Below are positions 37,696 to 46,225 of a DNA stretch of 64,000 nucleotides, piece after piece (the stretch's first letter is position 1; every line of letters begins with the position of its first letter). Source of the stretch: Bermanella sp. WJH001 (GTDB lineage Bacteria; Pseudomonadota; Gammaproteobacteria; Pseudomonadales; Oceanobacteraceae); the NCBI RefSeq assembly GCF_030070105.1, contig NZ_JASJOO010000002.1:186001-250000 (forward strand). Reading direction: 5' to 3'. The translations under genes were made by a program, and so were the position numbers. The notes beneath the pieces were generated by a model. It did not search any database. It was not told where the DNA came from and worked only from the letters and a program-made list of their open reading frames with translations.

Positions 37696-38592
37696 CTAAA
37701 AATAACGCTTTAATTCAATTGCACCACTAAATTGCGTAAAACTGAATGTGGGGTGATTGACGTATTCAGGCTCTAGTTGTGTTTGAAAAATGCTCTGATA
37801 TTGATAGCGAATGTTTGGTACAAGATACCAGTAGGGCGATAGGTAGTACCTATAGTGCCATTCTAGTTTGAGATCAATATGATAAACGGTGCTTTCTTGA
37901 GACGATGCGGTTTGATGTCGAGTTGCATCATTGCTGAAATCTGTCGTGAGCTGCGCAATATTTAATCGCCATTGGAAATTCAACCCACGATCGTCTTTGA
38001 TTCGCCCCAAGCTAAACCCAAAACCGGAAAATCGCCCATCAAATATATCCGCATTGGTGGTGCTAATGTCAGCACTGGCTGGGCTGGTTTCAACTGAATA
38101 ATAAATACCCAAAAGGTTAATGGGCCCTTCGTCTTTTACACTTTCATACCAATAAGCCTGTGTGCGAAGAAACGAGCGCTCTAAAACTAAGGTATCCCCA
38201 CTTGAAAGGGGCACAACGTTGCCAGATTCATCCATGTAGAGTGTGTTTTCAGTTAACACAGTGCTCAGTGAGTTTTGTTGCCATTGAAGCGCTAACCACA
38301 ATCCTTGATGGGTGTGAAACTGGTATAGAGGGGTGTGCACGTCTAGATCTAAGTGGTTTGGGCTTTGTTGTATATGGGCTTTCAGTCCTCTGGCTAGCCA
38401 TCCACGAGGTTTGCGCCGATATGCCTGCATGTCTAACTTGATGCCATAGGCTTGCTCTTGTGAGGTTACGGCATTATTTAAATATTGGTGGCTTATCTGG
38501 TTAATGCCACTATATATGCCAAATGATTCCGCATGGGCCGCCAAGGCGCCAAATTGAAGAACTAGCAATATACCGAGGGTGTGTCGAGTCAT
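37696..38592 (-). CDS. Predicted outer membrane beta-barrel protein
   Basis: A 298-residue product with a signal peptide (LGILLVLQFGALAAHA, cleavage before ESFGIYSG). The mature part alternates polar and hydrophobic residues, is rich in Tyr, Trp and Gln (LWLALQWQQNSL, WHYRYYLSPYWYLVPNIRYQYQ) and ends in phenylalanine after LKRY, the usual BAM recognition end. It is likely a beta barrel of about twelve strands; no named family is recognised. ATG 38592 is preferred over an in-frame TTG at 38610. It is convergent with the cyclase with a three-base gap. Confidence 0.72.
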   Translation of the reverse strand: MTRHTLGILLVLQFGALAAHAESFGIYSGINQISHQYLNNAVTSQEQAYGIKLDMQAYRRKPRGWLARGLKAHIQQSPNHLDLDVHTPLYQFHTHQGLWLALQWQQNSLSTVLTENTLYMDESGNVVPLSSGDTLVLERSFLRTQAYWYESVKDEGPINLLGIYYSVETSPASADISTTNADIFDGRFSGFGFSLGRIKDDRGLNFQWRLNIAQLTTDFSNDATRHQTASSQESTVYHIDLKLEWHYRYYLSPYWYLVPNIRYQYQSIFQTQLEPEYVNHPTFSFTQFSGAIELKRYF

Positions 38593-38752
38593 GTGAAATT
38601 TATCGACCAAATCAGCAAAAAATCCACTTTTAGTTACACAATGTTACAAAACACCTTATAAATGAAACGGTATTGACAGACGAGAGTAGCTATATTAGCA
38701 ATCATCAGTTTTGTCTAAGAGCTGATCATTGTGTGACTCCTTATTTTTATTT

Positions 38753-38776
38753 AGCGCCTTTTGGCGCTTTTTTTTT
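38753..38776 (+). terminator. Orphan intrinsic terminator, possible small RNA end
   Basis: Stem AGCGCC with GGCGCT and four-base loop followed by nine T on the plus strand. No plus-strand gene precedes it: the upstream 160 bases separate divergent genes. A short transcript may end here. A TTGACA at 38673 has no -10 box at proper spacing. Confidence 0.75.
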
Positions 38777-38864
38777 GTCTTTTAATTGAAATGAAAGGGG
38801 TTAGATCTGTACTAATCAAAAAGCAGTGTTAAACTTGCGCCAAATTTTTTGAAAGGGTTCTGGC

Positions 38865-40022
38865 ATGACTGAATCTGCTGAACAACTATCTAACTCGACA
38901 CAAAAACGTATTCTAAGCTGGCTACTATTGTTAGCAGGTGTATACGCAATCTTACTTTCTGTGGGTATGGTTGGCTCCGGTTTTAAATGGGCCTCGGGTG
39001 GCTCAGAAGGGGCAAGAGAGCTTTTTGCATTTGCCACCAATCCATTCCTTGCACTTTTAATCGGTATTCTGGCTACGGCTCTGGTTCAAAGCTCAAGTAC
39101 CGTTACCTCGGTAATCGTTGGTCTTGTAGCCGGTGGTTTACCAATTGAGATTGCCATTCCTATGGTGATGGGTGCCAACATAGGTACCACCATTACCAAT
39201 ACTCTAGTGAGTTTGGGTCACGTTCGTAAAAAGTCTGAATTCCGTCGTGCTTTTGCTGCGGCAACTGTCCATGACTTCTTCAACCTAATGTGTGTGATCA
39301 TCTTCTTACCACTTGAAATCATTTTTGGTTTCTTAGAAAAAGGCAGTGCCTGGTTAACCACTTATTTAATTGGTGCGGACTCCATGAGCATGAAGGGCTT
39401 TAATTTTATTAAGCCTATTACTAAGCCTGTTATTGGTGAGTTGAAGTCTCTATTAGGTGTTTTCCCTGATAAAGTGGCTGCCATTTCGTTAATCGTGATT
39501 GGTATTATTCTAATCTTTGTCTCGATTACGATTATTGGTCGTGTATTAAAAGGCTTAATGGTTGGTCGTGCTAAGAAAATTCTTCATGGCGCCATTGGTC
39601 GTGGTCCGATCTCAGGTATCACAAGTGGTGCGATTGTAACGGTATTGGTTCAATCTTCTTCAACAACGACTAGTTTGATGATTCCGCTGGTTGGTTCTGG
39701 TGTGTTTAAACCTCGTGATATCTATCCATTTACCTTGGGTGCGAATATCGGGACTACCATTACCGCGTTATTAGCAGCCACTGCGTTATCTGGTGCTGGT
39801 GCTGTTGTGGGTTTACAGATAGCACTTGTACACTTAATGTATAATTTACTGGGTGTGGTTGTTATTTATGGCATTCCTTTCCTTAGAGAATTGCCATTGA
39901 AAGCCGCTGAACGTCTGGCTGAAGTAGCAACAAAACGTCACTCCTTGGCAGCTCTGTATGTGTTGAGCGTGTTCTTCTTGCTGCCGGGTCTGTGTGTACT
40001 TGTCATGTCTAGCTTGGGCTAA
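38865..40022 (+). CDS. Na+/phosphate cotransporter (NptA/SLC34-like)
   Basis: A 385-residue polytopic inner-membrane protein with the inverted pair of QSSST motifs that define the family (ALVQSSSTVTSVIVG near residue 74 and VLVQSSSTTTSLMIP near 264), each followed by MGANIGTTIT or LGANIGTTIT, which bind sodium and phosphate. It lacks the PhoU-like C-terminal domain of YjbB proteins. It is transcribed with a small coiled-coil gene eleven bases downstream. Sodium-driven uptake fits a marine habitat. Confidence 0.92.
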   Translation: MTESAEQLSNSTQKRILSWLLLLAGVYAILLSVGMVGSGFKWASGGSEGARELFAFATNPFLALLIGILATALVQSSSTVTSVIVGLVAGGLPIEIAIPMVMGANIGTTITNTLVSLGHVRKKSEFRRAFAAATVHDFFNLMCVIIFLPLEIIFGFLEKGSAWLTTYLIGADSMSMKGFNFIKPITKPVIGELKSLLGVFPDKVAAISLIVIGIILIFVSITIIGRVLKGLMVGRAKKILHGAIGRGPISGITSGAIVTVLVQSSSTTTSLMIPLVGSGVFKPRDIYPFTLGANIGTTITALLAATALSGAGAVVGLQIALVHLMYNLLGVVVIYGIPFLRELPLKAAERLAEVATKRHSLAALYVLSVFFLLPGLCVLVMSSLG

Positions 40023-40032
40023 GGAGAAAGCT

Positions 40033-40293
40033 ATGGGTAAGAAACGTATAAAGGAACTGCAAAAACAGGTCAAGGATGCAAAATCAACATTGGCTGACTT
40101 AGAAAAAAAGGCCAATAAAAAGATTTTAAAAGCACAGCACAAGGTGATCGAAGACTTAGAAAATATGATCGATCAAGAAACCTTGCGTCGTGAAAGTTTG
40201 CTTGAGTTAAGCGAAGAAGCTTGGCAAGAAGCAAAAGAGCTTATGGATGGTTTAATCCAAAAAGTGAAAAACGTCGTAAAGTCGAATAAGTAA
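40033..40293 (+). CDS. Small coiled-coil protein, unknown function
   Basis: An 86-residue, Lys/Glu-rich protein predicted almost wholly helical and coiled coil (KRIKELQKQVKDAKSTLADL). The ATG at 40033 has a textbook AAGGAG six bases upstream, which decides the start over an extended frame. It directly follows the Na/Pi transporter and shares its terminator, so it may be an accessory or regulatory partner; this is positional inference. Confidence 0.8.
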   Translation: MGKKRIKELQKQVKDAKSTLADLEKKANKKILKAQHKVIEDLENMIDQETLRRESLLELSEEAWQEAKELMDGLIQKVKNVVKSNK

Positions 40294-40304
40294 TTCTATT
40301 TAAG

Positions 40305-40347
40305 AAAAAAAGCCCCTAAGCAATTTTATTGTTTAGGGGCTTTTTTA
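40305..40347 (+). terminator. Terminator of the Na/Pi transporter operon
   Basis: Stem AAGCCCCTAA with TTTAGGGGCTT with an AT-rich loop, A-run before and T-run after; probably serves the convergent gene too. Confidence 0.92.
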
Positions 40348-40357
40348 TTTTATAGGT

Positions 40358-40993
40358 TTATAGGTTCATAAACCATTGCCTGTTTTGCGGGTGTTTAAAG
40401 CTGATGTTTGCCGCTTGTTCTTTTACTTTTGCATTGTTTAAGTAAAAGTGAATCTGCTGGCTGATTTGCTGCGTTATATTGTCATAGTTAAAGCTAAGAT
40501 AATTCTCACCGTCATGAAACTGAACACTGAAGTCCTGAGTCATATCAACCCCTTGATGTTGAAGTTGCTTAGCCAAATTGCGCGTGACATTTCTAAATGC
40601 CATCTCTTTTAATAAAAATGGAATACAACCGGGCAAGTTAAACGACCATGCATCACGATAAAAATCTGGGTCTAATTGCTTAGCTTGCTCAATAAAAGGT
40701 TCTGTAATTCGACTGGCGGCACTTGAGTCAAATGGAATGCTGCTTGGGCAGCGATAAATATATTGAATGTCGTGGCTGGCATCGTCATTAAGCGGTGATT
40801 GCACAGGGGCAATTAACTCGTTGTCGAGAATCACTTTAAAGCGAGTTGGCCAAAGTTTATCGGGAGTTGTGTATATACGAATCTTTTTTACGTGGCTTGA
40901 GCCTAATTGGCAGCGTGCGGTATTTTCAGCCAAGGTGACGCAGAGATATTCTGCAAAGCGGTCAAAATCGTAATGGGCATTTGGGGTGGCCAT
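40358..40993 (-). CDS. Conserved-looking hypothetical protein
   Basis: A 211-residue soluble protein with no signal peptide or membrane segment. AGGAGG lies four bases before the ATG, a near-perfect ribosome site. Visible sequence includes RFAEYLCVTLAENTARCQLG and a C-terminal PQNRQWFMNL. I recognise no domain or catalytic motif. It is a monocistronic gene between two terminators. Confidence 0.8.
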   Translation of the reverse strand: MATPNAHYDFDRFAEYLCVTLAENTARCQLGSSHVKKIRIYTTPDKLWPTRFKVILDNELIAPVQSPLNDDASHDIQYIYRCPSSIPFDSSAASRITEPFIEQAKQLDPDFYRDAWSFNLPGCIPFLLKEMAFRNVTRNLAKQLQHQGVDMTQDFSVQFHDGENYLSFNYDNITQQISQQIHFYLNNAKVKEQAANISFKHPQNRQWFMNL

Positions 40994-41059
40994 ATTTCCT
41001 CCTAATGAATGGGAGTCTTATTCTTAAACGCTATAATCAGACGTTTTTTATAATAAGAT

Positions 41060-41100
41060 CTACTCTGTCTGTGGCTTAAACTTAAGTATAGACAGAGTAG
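41060..41100. terminator. Inverted repeat after bcp
   Basis: A perfect 11-bp stem (41060-41070 with 41090-41100) lies 33 bases past the bcp stop codon on the minus strand. The U-tract is weak, so it is only a probable terminator. Confidence 0.45.
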
Positions 41101-41132
41101 CGAAACAGGCTTATCTAGATGGGGAATTTAAT

Positions 41133-41600
41133 TTATTCACCTTTTAGGTAATTCAAGACATCCTCATGGTGAGTCTTGGTTTTGAACTTGTCCATGATAT
41201 GGATCAGCTTGCCTTTTTCATCAATGATAAAGGTGATGCGATGAATGCCATCGAATTCGCGTCCCATGAACTTCTTAGGGCCCCATACACCGTATTTGTC
41301 CGCAATGGCGTGGTCTTCATCTGATAAGAGGGTGAAGTTTAAGTTATCACGCTCTTTGAACTTAAGTAGACGGGCAGGCGCGTCAGGGCTAATACCTAGA
41401 GTAACCACGTTTAACTTATCCAGTTCTTTTTTGCTGTCACGTAAGTTACAGGCTTGGGTAGTACAACCTGGTGTCATGGCTTTTGGGTAGAAATACAAAA
41501 CCACGGTTTGGCCGCGAAAATCCTTCAGCGCCACCTTGTTGCCGTTTTCATCCAGTGTGGTGAATGCAGGGGCTACTTTACCAATGCTTGGGCGAATCAT
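41133..41600 (-). CDS. bcp: Thioredoxin-dependent peroxiredoxin Bcp/PrxQ
   Basis: A 155-residue thiol peroxidase reducing hydrogen and organic peroxides. The peroxidatic Cys46 and resolving Cys51 are in TPGCTTQACNLRD, one residue later than C45/C50 of E. coli Bcp, the atypical 2-Cys arrangement. It is the last gene of the nrdA-nrdB-yfaE-bcp run, 30 bases after yfaE. Co-expression with ribonucleotide reductase would protect its radical centre from peroxide, an inference from order. Confidence 0.95.
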   Translation of the reverse strand: MIRPSIGKVAPAFTTLDENGNKVALKDFRGQTVVLYFYPKAMTPGCTTQACNLRDSKKELDKLNVVTLGISPDAPARLLKFKERDNLNFTLLSDEDHAIADKYGVWGPKKFMGREFDGIHRITFIIDEKGKLIHIMDKFKTKTHHEDVLNYLKGE

Positions 41601-41630
41601 GGGGTTTCCTTTTGAGTCTGGGTTAAAGGC

Positions 41631-42101
41631 TTAACCTTTTAATTTGAGTTTTAGCGGGGTTTTAGGCACACAGCAACAAGGAAGAATTTCCCCTTCGTTG
41701 ATCCACGCCATAGGCTCTTGTAAGTAAGCCACTTCCCCTTCAACTAGATCGGTGCGACAACCGCCGCAATAGCCTTCACGGCACTGGTAGGGGAGTTGAA
41801 CACCCTGCGCCTCTAAGCTTTCAAGTAGATTGCTTGCGAAATGAAAGGCTAAAGGCTTGGGTATACCGTCTACTTGTACTGCGTATACGGGTTTTTCAAA
41901 GCCTTGGATTTCAAGTTGTTGCTCTTGTTGAGGGGCTTCGGCGTTGCCAAGGGGTAAGAATAGCTCTGGTTGTGGCAAGGTTTCATCTACATTGGATGAA
42001 ACCTCAGGGCTTTCTAATTGAAAGTCCTGATGATCGATAGCGTCATCTTCAAGATGAAAATCTGATTCCAGATCGTCCGGTTTATCTCTCATAGCCAGCA
42101 T
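41631..42101 (-). CDS. yfaE: 2Fe-2S ferredoxin YfaE with N-terminal acidic extension
   Basis: YfaE reduces the diferric centre of NrdB to maintain its tyrosyl radical. The plant-type cluster motif CREGYCGGC with the distal Cys in ILPCCCVP is intact. At 156 residues it is nearly twice the 84 of E. coli YfaE: about 70 acidic, proline- and glutamine-rich residues (DDLESDFHLEDDAIDHQD) precede the domain and look disordered. The start follows the nrdB stop by 13 bases; an earlier frame inside nrdB is rejected. Confidence 0.9.
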   Translation of the reverse strand: MLAMRDKPDDLESDFHLEDDAIDHQDFQLESPEVSSNVDETLPQPELFLPLGNAEAPQQEQQLEIQGFEKPVYAVQVDGIPKPLAFHFASNLLESLEAQGVQLPYQCREGYCGGCRTDLVEGEVAYLQEPMAWINEGEILPCCCVPKTPLKLKLKG

Positions 42102-42114
42102 AATAATTTCAAAC

Positions 42115-43245
42115 TTACAGTTCGATGTCGCTGAAATCTTCAAGTGACAGGGCACTATCAATGGCGCCTACCAAGTAAGAGCTGATTTCAGCTTCTTGAG
42201 GAGCCACTTGAACATTGTCGCTGACTAACCAAGCATTAATCCATGGAAGCGGGTTTTGTTTGGTTGGGAAAATACTATCAAGACCAATTGCCGCTAGGCG
42301 TTGGTTGGTGATGTATTCAACATACTGGCAAAGAATGTCTTTGTTTAAACCAATCATGCTGCCATCTTTAAATAGGTACTGCGCCCATTCTTTTTCTTGC
42401 TCAGCGGCTTCGCGGAATATGTTGATTACTTCTTCGCGGCATTCTTTGGTGATTTCACCCATTTCAGGATCGTCTTTACCAAGCGCCCAAATTTGCAACA
42501 TGTGCTGAGTGCCGGTGAGATGCAGTGCTTCATCACGGGCAATCAACTTGATAATTTTTGCATTACCTTCCATTTTTGCACGCTCTGCGAACGCAAAACT
42601 ACAAGCAAAGCTCACATAAAAACGAATGGCTTCAAGTACGTTTACAGATGCAACAGTTAGGTAAAGTTTGCGTTTTAATTCACGCAGATTAATCTCAACA
42701 ATTTCACCGTTGATTTCATGTTTGCCTTCACCAAGATTTTGGTAGTAGGTAACACCTTCAATTAAGTCATCATAATATTTGGTAACGCTTTCAGCACGCT
42801 TAGTGATGTATTCGTTTGAAACAATGTCGTCAAACACAGCAGCAGGGTCGCTAATTACATTACGAATAATATGCGTGTATGAACGGCTATGAATGGTTTC
42901 ACTAAAAGACCAGGTCTCAATCCAAGTTTCTAACTCTGGTAGCGAAACAATAGGTAGTAGCGCTACGTTAGGAGAGCGCCCTTGAATACTATCAAGCAAT
43001 GTTTGATATTTTAAATTGCTTAAAAAGATGTGTTTTTCATGCTCAGGTAAGTTCGCAAAATCTTTACGGTCAGTTGAAAGGTCAACTTCTTCAGGGCGCC
43101 AGAAAAAAGACAATTGCTTTTCAATAAGCTGCTCAAAAATTTTATATTTTTGTGTGTCGTAGCGCGATACATTGACGTGTTCGCCAAAAAACATAGGCTG
43201 GCTAAAGGTGTCGAATGTATTGCGGTTAAATGTTTGATAAGCCAT
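42115..43245 (-). CDS. nrdB: Class Ia ribonucleotide reductase beta subunit
   Basis: The 376-residue radical-generating subunit. The tyrosyl radical residue is in [17 protein letters not shown], and the di-iron ligands are seen in EEVDLSTD, the SETIH segment, and [12 protein letters not shown]. The C-terminal tail [11 protein letters not shown] ends the protein and should dock to NrdA. It lies 114 bases after nrdA, with a possible attenuating hairpin between them, so the beta:alpha ratio may be tuned. Confidence 0.97.
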   Translation of the reverse strand: MAYQTFNRNTFDTFSQPMFFGEHVNVSRYDTQKYKIFEQLIEKQLSFFWRPEEVDLSTDRKDFANLPEHEKHIFLSNLKYQTLLDSIQGRSPNVALLPIVSLPELETWIETWSFSETIHSRSYTHIIRNVISDPAAVFDDIVSNEYITKRAESVTKYYDDLIEGVTYYQNLGEGKHEINGEIVEINLRELKRKLYLTVASVNVLEAIRFYVSFACSFAFAERAKMEGNAKIIKLIARDEALHLTGTQHMLQIWALGKDDPEMGEITKECREEVINIFREAAEQEKEWAQYLFKDGSMIGLNKDILCQYVEYITNQRLAAIGLDSIFPTKQNPLPWINAWLVSDNVQVAPQEAEISSYLVGAIDSALSLEDFSDIEL

Positions 43246-43332
43246 GTTTTACACTTCTGAAAATGACAATAAGTTTTGCTTATTGAATTAGGGCGATATA
43301 CCAGTACATCACCCTTAATGATTTAAAAACCA

Positions 43333-43352
43333 AAAAGCCCTTGTGGGGCTTT
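43333..43352 (-). terminator. Attenuator-like hairpin between nrdA and nrdB
   Basis: On the minus strand AAAGCCC and GGGCTTT pair across a five-base loop and are followed by TTGG and a T-run. It follows the nrdA stop by eight bases and may partly terminate before nrdB. Confidence 0.7.
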
Positions 43353-43359
43353 AGGTGTT

Positions 43360-45630
43360 TTAGATTTTACAAGCGCCGCCTGCACAATCGTCTTCTAGAT
43401 CTTGCTGAGAGTCATCAGCACCGTCGCGGGTGTTGTGATAATACAGCGTTTTAAGGCCTAGTTTATAGCTAGATAGCAAGTCTTTAAGCAAGACCTTCAT
43501 TGGCACCTTGCCACCTTCAAACTTAGATGGGTCGTAGTTGGTATTGGCAGAAATGGCTTGGTCAACAAACTTCTGCATCACGCCCACTAGTTGTAAGTAA
43601 CCATCATTGTTTGGCCACTGCCATAACAACTCATAGTTGCCTTTAATGTTTTCAAAATCCGGTACAACTTGCTTCAGTATGCCGTCTTTTGATGCCTTAA
43701 CACTGATGTAACCACGAGGTGGCTCAATGCCGTTTGTGGCGTTACTAATCTGTGAAGAGGTCTCTGATGGCATTAATGCTGTTAGTGTTGAGTTACGTAG
43801 GCCGTGCGTTTTGATTTCACTGCGCAGCGCTTCCCAATCGTAACGAAGTTCTTCGTTACATACCGCATCAAGTTCTTTTTTGTAGGTATCAATTGGCAGG
43901 ATACCTTTTGAGTATGTTGTCTCGTTGAATTTCTCACATGGGCCCACTTCTTGAGCCAGCTTGCTTGACGCTTTCAATAGGTAATACTGAATGGCTTCAA
44001 AGGTTTGGTGAGTTAAACCCAGTGCACTGCCATCGCTGTATTTCACGCCGTTTTTAGCAAGGTAGTAAGCGTAGTTGATCACACCCACACCCAGTGTGCG
44101 ACGAGACATACTTGAAATTTCAGCCGCAGGCATTGGGTAATCTTGGTAGCTTAATAAGTTATCTAGGGCGCGAACAATAATGTCTGCTAGCTCTTCTAAC
44201 TCATCTAGGTTTTCAATGGCACCTAGGTTAAATGCTGCCAGTGTACATAGCGCGATCTCGCCTTCTGGGTCGTTAATTTCTTTTAACGGCTTAGTTGGTA
44301 GTGCAATTTCTAAACACAAGTTAGATTGACGAATCGGTGCAACCGTTGAGTCAAACGGGCTGTGAGTATTACAGTGATCCACGTTTTGAATATAGATACG
44401 ACCTGTGCTGGCACGTTCTTGCATCAAAATAGAAAACAGTTCAGCAGCCTTAATGGTTTGCTTGCGAATATGAGGATCGTTTTCGTATTTAATGTACAGT
44501 TCTTCAAATTTAACCTGATCTTCGAAGAACGCATCATATAAACCAGGTACATCAGAAGGGCTGAACAAAGTAATGTTGCCGCCTTTGATTAAACGCTCGT
44601 ACATCACTTTGTTTAATTGAACGCCATAATCTAAGTGACGAACACGGTTCTCTTCAACACCACGGTTGTTTTTAAGTACCAATAAAGACTCAACTTCCAT
44701 GTGCCAGATAGGGTAGAACAAGGTTGCTGCACCACCGCGCACACCACCTTGAGAACAGCTTTTAACCGCTGTTTGGAAGTGTTTATAAAACGGGATACAA
44801 CCTGTGTGAAACGCTTCACCGCCACGAATAGGGCTACCAAGAGCACGAATTCGACCAGCGTTGATACCAATACCAGCACGTTGAGAAACGTATTTAACAA
44901 TGGCACCAGCGGCTGCGTTGATTGAATCAAGGCTATCGTCGGTTTCAATTAATACACATGAACTGAACTGACGAGTAGGAGTACGAACACCGGCCATAAT
45001 TGGCGTAGGCAAAGATAATTTAAACGTAGAAACCGCATCGTAGAAACGACGGATGTAATCCATACGAATAGATTTATCGTAATTGGCGAATAAACAGGCA
45101 CCAATTAAAACGTATAAAAACTGTGGGCTTTCAAATACTTCACCGGTGACACGGTTTTGTACCAAGTATTTACCTTCAAGCTGTTTAACCGCTGCATAGG
45201 CAAAGTTAAGGTCACGGCTGTGTTCAATAAAGCTGTCCATTTCTTGGAATTCAGGTTGGGTGTAATCTTCTAATAAATGGCGGTCATAACGTTCGCTATC
45301 AACTAAGCGGGCAACTTGGTCATATAGTGCAGGGGGCTCAAACTGGCCGTATGCTTTTTTACGCAAATGGAAAATATTAAGACGCGCAGCCATATATTGA
45401 TAATCAGGCGTATTTTCAGAAATTAAGTCAGCGGCTGACTTAATTAACGTCTCGTGGATATCAGAAGTGGTAATGCCTTCGTTTAGCTGGATCTGTGCGC
45501 GTAATTCAACCTCAGAAACAGATACATTATCTAGACCTTCAGCGGCCCATGTCAGCACCTTATGGATTTTGTCTAAATCTAAAGGAGCACGATTTCCGTC
45601 CCGTTTTGTCACATGAAGTGTGCTGTTCAT
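43360..45630 (-). CDS. nrdA: Class Ia ribonucleotide reductase alpha subunit
   Basis: The 756-residue catalytic subunit reduces NDPs to dNDPs. It has an N-terminal ATP-cone (VTKRDGNRAPLDLDK), the active-site set in QSNLCLEIALPT (Asn, Cys, Glu), the redox cysteine in QFSSCVLIETDD, paired tyrosines in the C-terminal region and the swinging tail DDCAGGACKI carrying two cysteines. ATG 45630 is chosen because AAGGG precedes it; the ORF extends seven codons further up. Upstream lie NrdR and DnaA sites. Confidence 0.97.
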   Translation of the reverse strand: MNSTLHVTKRDGNRAPLDLDKIHKVLTWAAEGLDNVSVSEVELRAQIQLNEGITTSDIHETLIKSAADLISENTPDYQYMAARLNIFHLRKKAYGQFEPPALYDQVARLVDSERYDRHLLEDYTQPEFQEMDSFIEHSRDLNFAYAAVKQLEGKYLVQNRVTGEVFESPQFLYVLIGACLFANYDKSIRMDYIRRFYDAVSTFKLSLPTPIMAGVRTPTRQFSSCVLIETDDSLDSINAAAGAIVKYVSQRAGIGINAGRIRALGSPIRGGEAFHTGCIPFYKHFQTAVKSCSQGGVRGGAATLFYPIWHMEVESLLVLKNNRGVEENRVRHLDYGVQLNKVMYERLIKGGNITLFSPSDVPGLYDAFFEDQVKFEELYIKYENDPHIRKQTIKAAELFSILMQERASTGRIYIQNVDHCNTHSPFDSTVAPIRQSNLCLEIALPTKPLKEINDPEGEIALCTLAAFNLGAIENLDELEELADIIVRALDNLLSYQDYPMPAAEISSMSRRTLGVGVINYAYYLAKNGVKYSDGSALGLTHQTFEAIQYYLLKASSKLAQEVGPCEKFNETTYSKGILPIDTYKKELDAVCNEELRYDWEALRSEIKTHGLRNSTLTALMPSETSSQISNATNGIEPPRGYISVKASKDGILKQVVPDFENIKGNYELLWQWPNNDGYLQLVGVMQKFVDQAISANTNYDPSKFEGGKVPMKVLLKDLLSSYKLGLKTLYYHNTRDGADDSQQDLEDDCAGGACKI

Positions 45631-45805
45631 TTCTGACCCTTGCCCATACAAAAAACACCATCCCTAATTAAAGGAGCGGATAAAGAAAAATTGGTTTGTT
45701 GATGTTCCGAATAAAGATTTGGCTGTTAACTGATCACTTTGTTCTTATTTTAAGTAACTGTGATCGAATTATGAACATTCAATACTGCTCAAACTCGGAA
45801 TAGGC

Positions 45806-45851
45806 ACAGCATATTGCGGTTGGGACTTGGAATCAACCCTATATGTAGTGT
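45806..45851 (-). promoter_or_regulatory. Tandem NrdR boxes upstream of nrdA
   Basis: ACCCTATATGTAGTGT at 45836-45851 matches the NrdR consensus ACACTATATATAGTGT at 14 of 16 positions. A weaker partner with ATAT centre, ACAGCATATTGCGGTT, begins 30 bases away at 45806, the spacing of paired NrdR boxes. NrdR represses ribonucleotide reductase genes when dATP is high. Confidence 0.7.
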
Positions 45852-45868
45852 TTAGGCTCAAATGGGCT

Positions 45869-45888
45869 TGTGGATAAATTGTGGGTAA
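45869..45888 (-). promoter_or_regulatory. Pair of DnaA boxes upstream of nrdA
   Basis: The minus strand carries a perfect TTATCCACA (plus 45869-45877) and TTACCCACA (45880-45888, one mismatch) 11 bases apart, i.e. on one face of the helix. In E. coli, DnaA-ATP regulates nrdAB through similar boxes. Position next to the NrdR box supports function. Confidence 0.6.
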
Positions 45889-46225
45889 TAAGTGTGTAAA
45901 TATGAAGTGTTAGTGTCTGCTAACGCCAGAATGTCGTTATCAGTAATATGGGCTAATCTTAATGTGTGGACACATTGGGTTTCAAGGGAAAGCTGAAATT
46001 TTTTGTGGGACGGGGTAAGCCCTTAATGGGGACGCGAATGGTCATAAACCGAGTATTAAAATAGAACAAAATCTCAACAAAATTGAGCAGGGTACCCACA
46101 AGGGCGTGAACGGTCGTATTTGGAGTCTTACGATCACACACAAAATATCAACAAGACTGGGCAGGATGCCGACAAGCGTCTAAATTAATGTATATTAAAG
46201 TGAATTATGTATTCTAGGACGATCT
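45889..46225. other. Gene-free region upstream of rstA
   Basis: About 340 bases between the nrdA control region and rstA. It contains a 7-2-7 palindrome AATGTGTGGACACATT at 45961-45976 and two diverged tandem units of about 74 bp (about 46033-46179). A minus-strand open frame at 45959-46141 has no ribosome site and overlaps these repeats, so it is not called. Confidence 0.6.

Noticed and set aside
38673-38698. Sigma-70 promoter with TTGACA for the candidate small RNA
   Set aside because: The only TATA-like boxes are 12-14 bases away, too short for a normal spacer.
45959-46141. 60-codon minus-strand frame upstream of rstA
   Set aside because: No ribosome site; overlaps the diverged tandem units and the palindrome.
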